Source of the DNA: CALGLS01 sp965222105
GTDB taxonomy: Bacteria > Bacteroidota > Bacteroidia > Chitinophagales > Saprospiraceae
Length of the DNA stretch: 64,000 nt
NCBI GenBank assembly: GCA_965222105.1
Contig: CBDCTQ010000045.1
Span: forward strand, 41,948 to 105,947
Reading direction: 5' to 3'
Position 1 is the stretch's first letter, and every line of letters begins with the position of its first letter. This document shows positions 19,597-28,233 of the stretch, one piece after another. Below the pieces are notes generated by a model. The model did no database searches. It was not told where the DNA came from and saw nothing but the letters and a program-made list of their open reading frames with translations. The position numbers and the translations under genes were made by a program.

Positions 19597-20646
19597 ATGG
19601 AATTTGCTAATTTCAGAAACATAGCCGCTTTCCAAAAGGAAGCTGCAAGCAGGTTGACACCCGACCTGTTGGCCTACCTGGAAGGAGGTGCCGATGATGG
19701 AAGAACAGTCAGGCGGAACCAGGCGGCTTTCCAGCAAATCCGGATCAGGCCGCAGGTATTGCGCGATGTGTCTAAGCCGGAAACTTCTCTGACCCTGTTC
19801 GGACAAAAATATGCTTCGCCCATCATGCTGGCTCCCGTTGGGATACTGGGCATGTTTCATCCGGAAGGGGCCAGGGCGGTTGCCAAAGCTGCCAGAAACA
19901 AGGGGGTGGGTATGGCTGCCTCCACGGTCACCAATTTTTCCTTTACAGAAATTGTAGACGATTCGAGGATGGTTCCCTGGTTTCAACTTTACCCGACTTC
20001 GAATGTAGAAGCCAGAAAAAAACTGATCCGGCGGGCGGAAGAAAAAGGCTGCAAGGTACTGGTGGCTACCGTGGATGTACCCGTGATCGGCAACCGGGAA
20101 AAGCACGCCCGGATGGTGGTAGACAATTTTGGAGAACGGACCGTTGTTTTGGGCAACCTCGTCGACTTGCTAAAACCTGACGACCAGATACACATTCCAA
20201 CCCTGACCTGGGAGTACATTGCCTGGCTCAAAGGCCAAACAAAAATGAAGATCATATTGAAGGGCATCCAAACAGCCGAAGATGCCCTGCTGGCAATCCA
20301 ACACGGTGTTGACGGAATCGTTGTTTCCAACCACGGCGGCCGCCAATTGGAAACGGATCGAGCGACTATCGAATGTCTCGAAGAAGTAGTAACCACCGTC
20401 AACGGCCGCATGCCGATATTACTCGACGGCGGGATCCGCAGAGGCACCGATGTGTTTAAAGCCCTGGCACTTGGAGCTACGACCGTCGCCATCGGTCGGC
20501 CTTATATCTACGGGCTGGTGGTGGGTGGTCAAGCTGGAGTAGAGCAGGTGCTGGATATTTTTCAGGCAGAGTTGGTTCGGGCCATGCAATTGGCGGGCGT
20601 CGAGAAACTAGAAGATATTAATGGTAGTTTCGTTAGAAATCCGTAA
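19597..20646 (+). CDS. FMN-dependent alpha-hydroxy-acid oxidising protein
   Basis: 349 residues, normal for the family that includes lactate dehydrogenase LldD, glycolate oxidase and lactate oxidase. Motifs: N-terminal LEGGADDGRTVRRNQAAFQ, APVGILGMFHPEG (FMN site), WFQLYPTS (substrate Tyr), the FMN-binding Lys in MKIILKGIQ, the catalytic His in VVSNHGGRQLE, and LLDGGIRRGTDVFKALALGA (phosphate binding). No signal peptide. It begins 21 bases after the LysM-CAP gene. The substrate (lactate or another 2-hydroxy acid) cannot be told from sequence. Confidence 0.92.
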   Translation: MEFANFRNIAAFQKEAASRLTPDLLAYLEGGADDGRTVRRNQAAFQQIRIRPQVLRDVSKPETSLTLFGQKYASPIMLAPVGILGMFHPEGARAVAKAARNKGVGMAASTVTNFSFTEIVDDSRMVPWFQLYPTSNVEARKKLIRRAEEKGCKVLVATVDVPVIGNREKHARMVVDNFGERTVVLGNLVDLLKPDDQIHIPTLTWEYIAWLKGQTKMKIILKGIQTAEDALLAIQHGVDGIVVSNHGGRQLETDRATIECLEEVVTTVNGRMPILLDGGIRRGTDVFKALALGATTVAIGRPYIYGLVVGGQAGVEQVLDIFQAELVRAMQLAGVEKLEDINGSFVRNP

Positions 20647-20650
20647 TTCG

Positions 20651-21868
20651 TCAATACTCCGGAGCATCCTCCGGCGGCAATTCCGCGTGAAGCCCTTCCC
20701 CAATTCGCTTTCCGTACTCCTCCAGTAGCTCACCCACCCGGTCGTGGTCTTTTGAGCGGACGATCATACCGATGTGCCAGTCCTTATCGAGGCGCCAACA
20801 AATTTCAGGATCGGTAAATAGGCTGTAATCGGCCTGCTCATACCTACTGAGGGAGACGATTATACCGGCGTGGAGTTTTTTGGATTTGGGCAACTTATAA
20901 GGAATATTTCGGGCCTTGGCATCTTCCACCCGGGCCCATTCCGTCCATAGATTGATGCCGGAAGAGGCCTCCACCATCTCCGCAATGTGGGCTCCGCCTA
21001 CCCGCGACGCCGTTTCCAAAAAATAAAACTGGCCGGTCTTCCTGTCTTTGATGAATTCCGAATGAGTGGCGCTGTAATGCATCCCGAAGGCATCCATCAG
21101 TTGTTTGTTGAGGCGCTGCAATTCCTTATCGTCTTTGGAGTTGAACGGTACGGTTTGCGACTTAAATATGCCGCCGCCCTGGGCCACCTCCATTGGGGTG
21201 TCGAGGTATCGGCTTACCCTGGCAAACACTACTTTTGCATTGGCGTTGAGGCCATCGACGTGATAGACATCCCCGGGGGCAAATTGTTCCATCAGGTGGT
21301 GGTGGCGCTGGTCGCCGATGGCTTCGAGGTGTTGCCAGACCTCTTCCGGGGTATGGCATTTTTTAATACCCATAGCCGAGGCTGCCGTGCGCGGTTTGAT
21401 GAGCCAGGGTGCGGGAACGGATTCCATAAATTGTCGGACAGCTTCGTCGTGAAACAATCCCGTAAATGCCGGAATAGCAATGTTGGCTTCCTGGGCTTTC
21501 ATGCGCATGGCCAGCTTATCGCGAAAATAACGGCAGGTGGTTTCTCCCATTCCTGAAATCCGGAAATGTTCGCGAAGGTGGGCCACTTTTTCTACATCAA
21601 AGTCGTCGAGGGCCACCAATACCTGGAAGGTCATTTTCCGCATGCGCCAGGCCAATCCATTGATGACGTGGGCCATATCCCAGTTGCCTTTTTCATCCTC
21701 ATCCATATAGAAGGTTTCTGTGATGGATTCCCAGGGCCAGGACTCCTTCTTAAGTTGGGTCGAAGTGAGCAGGAAAACGTTGTTGCCAGCCGCTTTGGCG
21801 CCTTTAATAAAAGTGGCACCTTTAAAGTAACGGGAAATACAGAGAATGTTGAGAGGGGAGTTACTCAT
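20651..21868 (-). CDS. ATP-grasp domain enzyme
   Basis: 405 residues from the ATG at 21868 (MSNSPLNILCISRY). A longer frame begins at a TTG at 21895 inside an interspersed repeat, so it is not preferred. An N-terminal Rossmann-like preATP-grasp part (LNILCISRYFKGATFIKGA) is followed by ATP-grasp motifs: the Lys-bearing PWLIKPRTAASAMGIKK, HHLMEQFAPGDVYHVDGLN, and the metal-binding segment FYFLETASRVGGAHIAEMVE. The family ligates carboxylates to amines or thiols with ATP. The partner substrate is unknown and no biosynthetic cluster surrounds it. Confidence 0.85.
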   Translation of the reverse strand: MSNSPLNILCISRYFKGATFIKGAKAAGNNVFLLTSTQLKKESWPWESITETFYMDEDEKGNWDMAHVINGLAWRMRKMTFQVLVALDDFDVEKVAHLREHFRISGMGETTCRYFRDKLAMRMKAQEANIAIPAFTGLFHDEAVRQFMESVPAPWLIKPRTAASAMGIKKCHTPEEVWQHLEAIGDQRHHHLMEQFAPGDVYHVDGLNANAKVVFARVSRYLDTPMEVAQGGGIFKSQTVPFNSKDDKELQRLNKQLMDAFGMHYSATHSEFIKDRKTGQFYFLETASRVGGAHIAEMVEASSGINLWTEWARVEDAKARNIPYKLPKSKKLHAGIIVSLSRYEQADYSLFTDPEICWRLDKDWHIGMIVRSKDHDRVGELLEEYGKRIGEGLHAELPPEDAPEY

Positions 21869-21882
21869 ATCAAGTTTGTTTT

Positions 21883-22053
21883 GAGTGTGTGACAAACCTG
21901 TCCCGCCGAAGGGCGGGAATCGCTGTGGCCTCTACCACGAAGACACAAAGAAACAAAGATTCACAGAGAAAACCTCTGTGCAGACGCCGTTCGTCGCGGC
22001 CCGCCTGCCGGTCGGCAGGCCTGTCTACCGCCAGGTAGATATGTCACGCACTC
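21883..22053. mobile_element. Small non-coding element with inverted ends (171-base copy)
   Basis: The left end GAGTGTGTGAC and right end GTCACGCACTC are inverted repeats with one mismatch. The interior contains two perfect hairpins (GCCTGCCG/CGGCAGGC and CTACC-GCCA-GGTAG). Most of the interior also occurs in a 104-base copy at 25572-25675. There is no ORF. It resembles a miniature inverted-repeat element. It starts 14 bases upstream of the ATP-grasp start codon, and part of it carries the 'CACGAAGACACAAAG' interspersed sequence. Confidence 0.6.
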
Positions 22054-22111
22054 AGTTTGTTTTAACAGTCGGTCCAACAATTTATCAACAAATTTCAACT
22101 GCCGTAGGCAG

Positions 22112-22150
22112 TCAGCATATCAGCATATCAGCAAATTAGCAAATCAGCAC
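22112..22150. repeat. Short interspersed repeat of the CAGCATAT / CAGCAAAT type
   Basis: Tandem near-copies of an 8-11 base unit (CAGCATAT CAGCATAT CAGCAAATTAG CAAATCAGCA). A related sequence in opposite orientation occurs at 36371-36393 (TGCTGATACGCTAATTTGCTG). Both copies are intergenic. Confidence 0.6.
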
Positions 22151-22190
22151 CATGAAGGACTACGCTATCGCTTCGCCTTCACGGCACGAA

Positions 22191-23642
22191 TCAACAAATC
22201 AACTTCTTCATAAACGCCACCAAAAGCCGGACCCCAAAACCCGTAGCGCTTTTCATCTTGGTGTAGTCCGAGCTACCGAAAGCCACTCCGGCAATGTCGA
22301 GATGAGCCCAGGAAGGGTGGTCGGAAATAAAAAACTCCAAAAACTTAGCTGCTGAAATGGCGCCTGCCACCGATTTTCCACTAAAGTTACGAACATCTGC
22401 CAGATCGGAGGTAATATCGGCGGCATAATCTTCCCACATCGGGAATGGCCAGACCCGTTCGTGGGTCTCCCTGCCAACCGTTTGAAGGGTGGCCGACAGC
22501 TCCTCATTGGTGGTAAACAACCCACCTGCCGTATATCCCAAGGCACGTACACAACTACCTGTGAGCGTAGCAACATCGACAACGGTTTGTGGTTTGAATT
22601 TTTTCTGGACGTAGCTCAACCCATCTGCCAGGATCAATCTACCTTCGGCATCGGTGTCGATTATTTCAATAGATTTGCCGGAATGCGATTGGATGACGTC
22701 TCCCGGCCGGATGCTGTTGGCATCTACACTGTTTTCAGCCGTTGGGATAATGCCTACTACGTGGATGTCCAATTTCAACTTAGCAGCCAGCTCGACAGCT
22801 CCCATCACGGCGGCGGCGCCTCCCATATCGCTTTTCATGTAGTGCATATTGTTGGCGCCTTTTATCGACAGGCCACCGGTATCGAAGGTGATGCCTTTTC
22901 CAACCAATCCCAAAGTCGGGTGCTTCGATTTTTTCTGCGAAGGAGGCTTGTATTCCAATTGAATCAGGGCAGGCGGATTGGCGCTGCCCTGGCCCACGGC
23001 GAGGAGGGCGTGCATATCTTGTTGGACTAAGGCTTTGCCTTTCAACACCTTTACGGAAAATCCATGTGCTTTGCCAGAGCGTTTGGCGTAAGCCCCCAGA
23101 TAGGCAGGGGTCTTGATATTGGCGGGGCTGTTGACCAGGCGCATCATAGCTATCTGAGTGTCGGCTGTGGCCATGCCTTCGTTGGCCCATTTACGAGATG
23201 CCGCCTCTGTATGTAGTATTTTTACCGAGGTAGGTACGAGTGCCGGTTGCTGGCCATTGGGTTCGGTTTTGAATTCTCCTGCGCGGTAAGATGCGAGTCT
23301 GATTCCCAGGGCCACCTGATAGGCTAGGGTAGGGGGCAGGTGGCGGATGTCCACCTGAAGTGTCCGGGGCCAATTCCGACCTTTTTGATAAGCAAGGTAC
23401 CGAAATGCTTCATACGACTGGCTGCCGGTAGTCTTTTTTGGCCCAAGCCCCAGCAAATAGACTTTTGAGCGGGTGTCTGCATCATATAGTAGCATGTATT
23501 CTCTCAGTTTGCCGGTGAATTCGGAAATCACATTTATATGCCAGTCGGATTGTATGCGATCGTAGTCCACTTCATTTTCATAAAATGGCAATACGGTCGT
23601 TTTAACAGTGGAGTTGGTTTTTTTAGATATTTGTAATTTCAT
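22191..23642 (-). CDS. Leucyl aminopeptidase (M17 family)
   Basis: 483 residues from the ATG at 23642 (MKLQISKKTNSTVK); the TTG seven codons upstream is less likely. The C-terminal catalytic domain has the M17 metal and catalytic motifs: GLVGKGITFDTGGLSIK (Lys and Asp), MKSDMGGAAAVMG (Asp) and the signature DTDAEGRLILADGLSY, in which the usual N of NTDAEGRL is D. The N-terminal domain is divergent, as is usual in this family. Hexameric cytosolic peptidase releasing N-terminal residues. The esterase gene upstream ends 21 bases before this start, so the two probably form an operon. Confidence 0.93.
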   Translation of the reverse strand: MKLQISKKTNSTVKTTVLPFYENEVDYDRIQSDWHINVISEFTGKLREYMLLYDADTRSKVYLLGLGPKKTTGSQSYEAFRYLAYQKGRNWPRTLQVDIRHLPPTLAYQVALGIRLASYRAGEFKTEPNGQQPALVPTSVKILHTEAASRKWANEGMATADTQIAMMRLVNSPANIKTPAYLGAYAKRSGKAHGFSVKVLKGKALVQQDMHALLAVGQGSANPPALIQLEYKPPSQKKSKHPTLGLVGKGITFDTGGLSIKGANNMHYMKSDMGGAAAVMGAVELAAKLKLDIHVVGIIPTAENSVDANSIRPGDVIQSHSGKSIEIIDTDAEGRLILADGLSYVQKKFKPQTVVDVATLTGSCVRALGYTAGGLFTTNEELSATLQTVGRETHERVWPFPMWEDYAADITSDLADVRNFSGKSVAGAISAAKFLEFFISDHPSWAHLDIAGVAFGSSDYTKMKSATGFGVRLLVAFMKKLIC

Positions 23643-23663
23643 TGTTGGTTTTGTTTTTAACAA

Positions 23664-24431
23664 TCAGCCGAATAGCCAGCGCACCGCATTGGGAAACTCC
23701 AACCCCCAAAAATGTTCGTTGTGGGTGCCTTCGGGATTGATCGAAAGATGTACCTTGAATTCTTCGTCCGGAAGTTCGTCATTTGGAAATGAGTTGGAAA
23801 GTCGGACGACGTTGGGCAATAGATTTTTGCTTTCTTTTCCGCCGGCATAAAGGTAAATCGAGGTGGGGTGGTGTACGGGCTGGAAGGCTCTGGCCATTGC
23901 ATATATTTTGGGCGCGATCCAAAGGCTGGGAGAAAAAATCATCCATTTGGCGAAATGCTCCGGTTCGGCCAGACCGGCATAAAGGCTGATCAAGCCGCCC
24001 ATGGAACTGCCGCCGATGCCGGTGTTGGCTCCGTCGGGCAAGACGCGGAACTCACTGTCGACCAGCGGTTTGAGTGTATCCAACAAAAACTGAAGGTACA
24101 ATTTGCCTTCTGCTGAACCGATCTTTGGATTTGGAAAGGGAGTAAATTCCTTGATCCGGTCTTTTTTACCGTGGTCAATGGCGATGACGATGACTTCCGG
24201 AAATCCCAGGCTGGCCATCCACGCCAGCGATTTGTCGACACCCCAATTTCCGTAAGGTGCGTTTTCATCGAAGAGGTTTTGCCCGTCGTGAAGATACAGG
24301 ACGGGGTATCTTTTTTTGGTTTTGTTGTAGGAGTGAGGGAGCAGGGCGGCAATGCGGCGTTTGCGTCCCAACTGGGGTATTTCGTACCCTTTTTCGATGA
24401 CTCGGATCTCCGGCAAAAAAGATTTATTCAT
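23664..24431 (-). CDS. Putative esterase, alpha/beta hydrolase (esterase D / enterochelin esterase type)
   Basis: 255 residues from the ATG at 24431 (MNKSFLPEIRVIEKGYEIP); the frame opens at a TTG 12 codons earlier. Motifs: RRIAALLPHSYNKTKKRYPV, VLYLHDGQNLFD (oxyanion region), the nucleophile elbow GIGGSSMGGLIS (GxSxG) and the late HNEHFW with the likely catalytic His. This matches the PF00756-type esterases common in Bacteroidota. No signal peptide, so cytosolic. It is likely the first gene of an operon with leucyl aminopeptidase. The substrate is unknown. Confidence 0.87.
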   Translation of the reverse strand: MNKSFLPEIRVIEKGYEIPQLGRKRRIAALLPHSYNKTKKRYPVLYLHDGQNLFDENAPYGNWGVDKSLAWMASLGFPEVIVIAIDHGKKDRIKEFTPFPNPKIGSAEGKLYLQFLLDTLKPLVDSEFRVLPDGANTGIGGSSMGGLISLYAGLAEPEHFAKWMIFSPSLWIAPKIYAMARAFQPVHHPTSIYLYAGGKESKNLLPNVVRLSNSFPNDELPDEEFKVHLSINPEGTHNEHFWGLEFPNAVRWLFG

Positions 24432-24613
24432 GTCCACTTGTTTGACATCCTCCAAATAGCGGCGCAAAGATAGGACAATTTACATATATTTTTCATTCGG
24501 TGTTAGGGGGTCATCCCGAAGTGAGTTCAGGACTGGCTCCCCATGCCCCGCTAACTTTACGTTTGAAAAGCATCCCGCTTGCGCAACCCTATCAATTATT
24601 GTATTTTTGGGTT

Positions 24614-25573
24614 ATGCATCGACGAAAATTCATCAAAGGCTCTGCCATAGTGGGCCTCACGGCCATTAGTCCCATTTTGATCAAAAAGGGCTCCGGGCTC
24701 TTTGCCAACCCTACTTCCCGGAAAATACATTCCATTCTCGACGCCAGTCGCACCAAAGTGGGCACACTGCCCATTTATCGTGCTTTTGCGGGCGACCATT
24801 TGGATTACGTATCACCCTATGTTTTGTTCGATGAGTTTGGGCCGGTCAATCTCCGTGCAGGCAGCGATCCGTTGCGCGTAGACGCTCATCCACATGCGGG
24901 TATTATCCCCACCACCTATTTTCTGGCGGGCAGCGGTCACCACAAAGACAGCCTCAACTACGATTTTCAGGTGGGCAAAGGCGAGTTTATGATGTTCAGC
25001 TCCGGCAAAGGAGCCATCCACATGGAGGAAACCGGGCAGCAATTGTTCGATGAAGGAGGCGATTACCACGGCTTTCAAATATGGCTCAACATGTCGGCCC
25101 AGCACAAATTCATCGACCCTTCGACCCACGTTTTCCAACCGGAGAAAATGGGGCAAATCCAGCACAAAGAATATACAGCCGTCGCCGTGCTTGGAGAGCT
25201 TTTCGATGCTAAATCGAAAATTGACACGCTGTCACCGGCCTTTTATTTCCACCTGAAAATAAAACCAAACGGCCGCATCGATATTCCCACCGACCCTACC
25301 CATAACGCATTTGTTTACAACATTTCAGGACAACTGGAGTTGGAAGGCCAACGCATCCTCAAAGCCAATCAAGTTGCTCTGTTTCAACGCGGCGACAGCC
25401 TAATCAACCTCTTTAGCCAGGATGGCGCCGAGTTGCTCGTACTGGGCGGTCAGCCGCTCAATGAGCCGGTTGTTTCTTATGGCCCTTTTGTTATGAACAC
25501 CGAAGAGCAAATGCGCCAGACCATTCGCGCTTACCAGAGTGGTGCTATGGGTGATCCTGATAAGGTGAATTGA
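24614..25573 (+). CDS. Pirin family protein with twin-arginine signal
   Basis: 319 residues from the ATG at 24614. The start MHRRKFIKGSAIVGLTAISP has the RRKFIKG twin-arginine motif followed by a hydrophobic stretch, suggesting Tat export, which is unusual because most pirins are cytosolic. The cupin core shows DAHPHAGIIPTTYFLAGSGHHKDS (metal-binding His pair) and GEFMMFSSGKGAIHMEE. The C-terminal half fits the pirin C-terminal cupin (NAFVYNISGQLELEGQ). Some pirins are quercetin dioxygenases and others are regulators; which applies here is not visible. A TATTTTTG box at 24602-24609 lies only four bases before the ATG, so an alternative 5' end is possible. Confidence 0.88.
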   Translation: MHRRKFIKGSAIVGLTAISPILIKKGSGLFANPTSRKIHSILDASRTKVGTLPIYRAFAGDHLDYVSPYVLFDEFGPVNLRAGSDPLRVDAHPHAGIIPTTYFLAGSGHHKDSLNYDFQVGKGEFMMFSSGKGAIHMEETGQQLFDEGGDYHGFQIWLNMSAQHKFIDPSTHVFQPEKMGQIQHKEYTAVAVLGELFDAKSKIDTLSPAFYFHLKIKPNGRIDIPTDPTHNAFVYNISGQLELEGQRILKANQVALFQRGDSLINLFSQDGAELLVLGGQPLNEPVVSYGPFVMNTEEQMRQTIRAYQSGAMGDPDKVN

Positions 25574-25675
25574 GTGTGTGACAAACTCTCTGTGCGGACG
25601 TCGTTCGTCGCGGTTTGCAACCGCGATGCTCCGCTAACCCGCCTGTCTACCGCCAGGTAGATATGTCACGCACTC
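25572..25675. mobile_element. Small non-coding element with inverted ends (104-base copy)
   Basis: Begins GAGTGTGTGACAAAC and ends GTCACGCACTC, the same inverted ends as the element at 21883-22053, and shares CTCTGTGCGGACGTCGTTCG (one or two differences) and CTGTCTACCGCCAGGTAGAT. Its first base falls inside the TGA stop codon of the pirin gene. No ORF. Confidence 0.6.
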
Positions 25676-25844
25676 TCGAAAGCCGCTCCAAGGTCAATCT
25701 TACCTATCCGGCTGGTCAAACGGCTATTTTCAACTGAATTTTAATAAAATATTTACTTATTTGTAATTTAATTTTACTCAGTCATAATTTTCCTACTTAT
25801 TAATTTTCACTAAAACCAACTTCCTTAACTACCATTTCTGTTAG

Positions 25845-25852
25845 TATCTTTG
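25845..25852 (+). promoter_or_regulatory. Bacteroidota-type -7 box upstream of engB
   Basis: TATCTTTG, matching TAnnTTTG, 45 bases before the engB start, at the end of a very AT-rich stretch (25735-25830). No clear TTG at -33 was found. Confidence 0.5.
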
Positions 25853-25897
25853 TGCCCTGACTTTCGTCAAAAGACAGTAGGGTAGAAGTGCAAAATC

Positions 25898-26518
25898 ATG
25901 AAAATAAAAACCGCAGAATACGTAGGGAGTTTCCCAAAGGTGACCAAATGCCCCAAGGGCGATTTGCCAGAGTACGCCTTTATCGGCCGCTCGAATGTGG
26001 GGAAGTCATCGTTGATCAACATGATCTGTGAACGCCGGGAACTGGCCCGGATTTCCAAAAAACCGGGAAAAACGCAGTACCTCAATTATTATATCATCAA
26101 CAAGGCTTGGCACCTCGTCGATTTGCCGGGTTATGGCTATGCCAAAATTTCAAAAACCAAGCGAAAGCAGTGGGAAAAAATGATAGAAGGCTATTTGCTG
26201 CACCGGGCTAATCTGATCTGTGCCTTTGTGCTGGTCGACATTAACGTCCCGCCCCAAGCCATCGACATCGAATTTCTCAACTGGATGGGCAAGATGCAAA
26301 TTCCATTTGTCATAGCTTTCACAAAATCCGACCGGTTGAAACCCCAAAAGCTCGACGAACAAATAGAGCACTTCCAGCACGAGCTGCACAAATACTGGAA
26401 TGAATTGCCACCCCAGTTCATCACTTCTTCCAGGAATAAAACCGGGAAAGAAGCCATCCACGAGTTGATCGAGTCGACCAATTCAGCACTGAATACTGCT
26501 CATGCAAAAGAAAAATAA
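25898..26518 (+). CDS. engB: Ribosome biogenesis GTPase EngB (YihA/YsxC)
   Basis: 206 residues, standard for EngB. GTPase motifs are in order: G1 GRSNVGKSS, G2 region KPGKTQYLNYY, G3 DLPGYGYAK, G4 TKSDR and G5 SSRNKTG. EngB helps assemble the large ribosomal subunit in the cytosol. The ATG at 25898 gives the typical start MKIKTAEYVGSFPKVTKCP. The 3' end overlaps the start of the acyltransferase gene by 17 bases, so the two are translationally coupled. Confidence 0.96.
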   Translation: MKIKTAEYVGSFPKVTKCPKGDLPEYAFIGRSNVGKSSLINMICERRELARISKKPGKTQYLNYYIINKAWHLVDLPGYGYAKISKTKRKQWEKMIEGYLLHRANLICAFVLVDINVPPQAIDIEFLNWMGKMQIPFVIAFTKSDRLKPQKLDEQIEHFQHELHKYWNELPPQFITSSRNKTGKEAIHELIESTNSALNTAHAKEK

Positions 26519-28223
26519 CAACATATACCCGGAAGTCATTCCCGACATCACCAACTGGCCGATTTACAAGTTGCACCAGCGGCGCGACGCGTTCATCAAA
26601 GAGATCAACGAACATACCCATCAGCGCATCAGCAGGCGCCCCATCAGTCAGGTGCAGGAGCTGATCGCCAAAACCATTTATCTCGAACTGACCCGGATCA
26701 AAGAAGAACCCTGGAAAGTAGACCCGCCCAATGAAAAATTGTTCTGGAAAAAGATCAGAAAAGAATTGGTGCGACATTCCCTCGACAAAGAAGACAACGA
26801 AGCTGCCATTTCCAATAACAATATTCTTGCAAAGATCATTCAGCGCTATTCCGAGGAGATCGTGGGCACCTTTCGGATAAAAACCTTTTTATTTGCCCGC
26901 CGTTTTCTGACGGTTTTTTTCAATCGGTTGCTCAACACGGCAGCCAGCCGCAATTACCGCCGGATATGGTCGTCGAGGTTTCGCGTACACGAACGGATCA
27001 ACGTCAATGGTGAGGTGGAGAAGGTGCGTTCTCTGATGAAAAAAGGAACGGTGGTGGTCGTGCCCACTCATTTCAGCAACCTCGACTCCATATTAATAGG
27101 CTATGCCCTGGACACCATTGTTGGGCTGCCATCCTTTTCTTATGGCGCCGGGCTCAATCTCTACAACACGGGGTATACCGCTTATTTTATGAACCGATTG
27201 GGCGCCTACCGGGTTGATCGCAGAAAGAAAAACCCCATTTATCTGGAAACCCTGAAAGCGATGTCGAAGCTGTCGATCCAACATCAGACCAACAGCTTAT
27301 TTTTCCCTGGAGGTACGCGTTCCCGCTCCGGCGAATTGGAAACCAAACTCAAACTTGGATTGCTGGGCACCACCGTCGAAGCTCAAAGAAGCATTTACGA
27401 AAGTGGCGACGACCATAAGGTGTTCATCGTACCACTTATACTAGGGTACGACATCGTGCTGGAAGCCGATTTTTTGATCGAACAACATTTACGTCGCACG
27501 GGGAAAGAGTTTTATTTGAAGCTCAAAGACCAATCCTACAGCCGCAGAAAAATTTTGCGATTCATCTGGAAGATGTTTTCACAAAGTTCTGACATTAGTC
27601 TTACATTTGGAAAACCACTGGATGTTTTGGGCAATTTTGTAGATGAAGAGGGTAGGAGTGTTGATCGGCACGGGGGCTTCATCGACGTCAAGGAGTATTT
27701 CATCAGCGACGGCATCCTCCGGGCCGACCTTCAAAGAGAAGGGGAGTACACCAAAATACTCGCCAACCGGATCGTAGAGCGATACTATCAGGACAACCTC
27801 GTGTTGAGCAGTCACCTGGTGGCCTTTGTGGCCTTCAACATTCTTCAACAACAAAACAAAACCCTCGACTTGTACGCCTTGTTGCGGTTGCCCACTGATG
27901 AGTTTTCCTGCTCTTTGGATCTGATGAAAAAAGCTACGGCCAAATTACTGACCCATTTAAGGCAACTGAAAAAGAAAAATGAAATCCAATTGTCGAAAAG
28001 GTTGTCATTGCCATTGGAAACCATCATCCGCAACGGAGTCGAAAAAGTGGGCAACTACCACGCGCACAAACCCCTGACCTTCGACAAATCGGGGGCGCTG
28101 ATCAGCGAGGATTTCAAGTTGTTGTACTATTACCACAACCGGCTGAAAAACTACCAGTTCCACCTGTTATTGGAGGGCATTCTCGCAGAGGAGCGGGCTG
28201 CCGAGGTGGTTAACACAGAATAA
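26502..28223 (+). CDS. Glycerophospholipid acyltransferase (PlsB/PlsC-type)
   Basis: 573 residues. The acyltransferase block I motif HFSNLD (HX4D) lies in VVVVPTHFSNLDSILIGYAL, followed by the block III-like FFPGGTRSRSGELETKLKLG and block IV VFIVPLILGYD. The length and the C-terminal helical extension are nearer to glycerol-3-phosphate acyltransferase PlsB-like proteins than to short PlsC proteins. Expected to act at the inner membrane in phospholipid synthesis. It overlaps engB by 17 bases and is followed 10 bases later by the ion channel gene. Confidence 0.85.
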   Translation: MQKKNNNIYPEVIPDITNWPIYKLHQRRDAFIKEINEHTHQRISRRPISQVQELIAKTIYLELTRIKEEPWKVDPPNEKLFWKKIRKELVRHSLDKEDNEAAISNNNILAKIIQRYSEEIVGTFRIKTFLFARRFLTVFFNRLLNTAASRNYRRIWSSRFRVHERINVNGEVEKVRSLMKKGTVVVVPTHFSNLDSILIGYALDTIVGLPSFSYGAGLNLYNTGYTAYFMNRLGAYRVDRRKKNPIYLETLKAMSKLSIQHQTNSLFFPGGTRSRSGELETKLKLGLLGTTVEAQRSIYESGDDHKVFIVPLILGYDIVLEADFLIEQHLRRTGKEFYLKLKDQSYSRRKILRFIWKMFSQSSDISLTFGKPLDVLGNFVDEEGRSVDRHGGFIDVKEYFISDGILRADLQREGEYTKILANRIVERYYQDNLVLSSHLVAFVAFNILQQQNKTLDLYALLRLPTDEFSCSLDLMKKATAKLLTHLRQLKKKNEIQLSKRLSLPLETIIRNGVEKVGNYHAHKPLTFDKSGALISEDFKLLYYYHNRLKNYQFHLLLEGILAEERAAEVVNTE

Positions 28224-28233
28224 AACAAAACCT

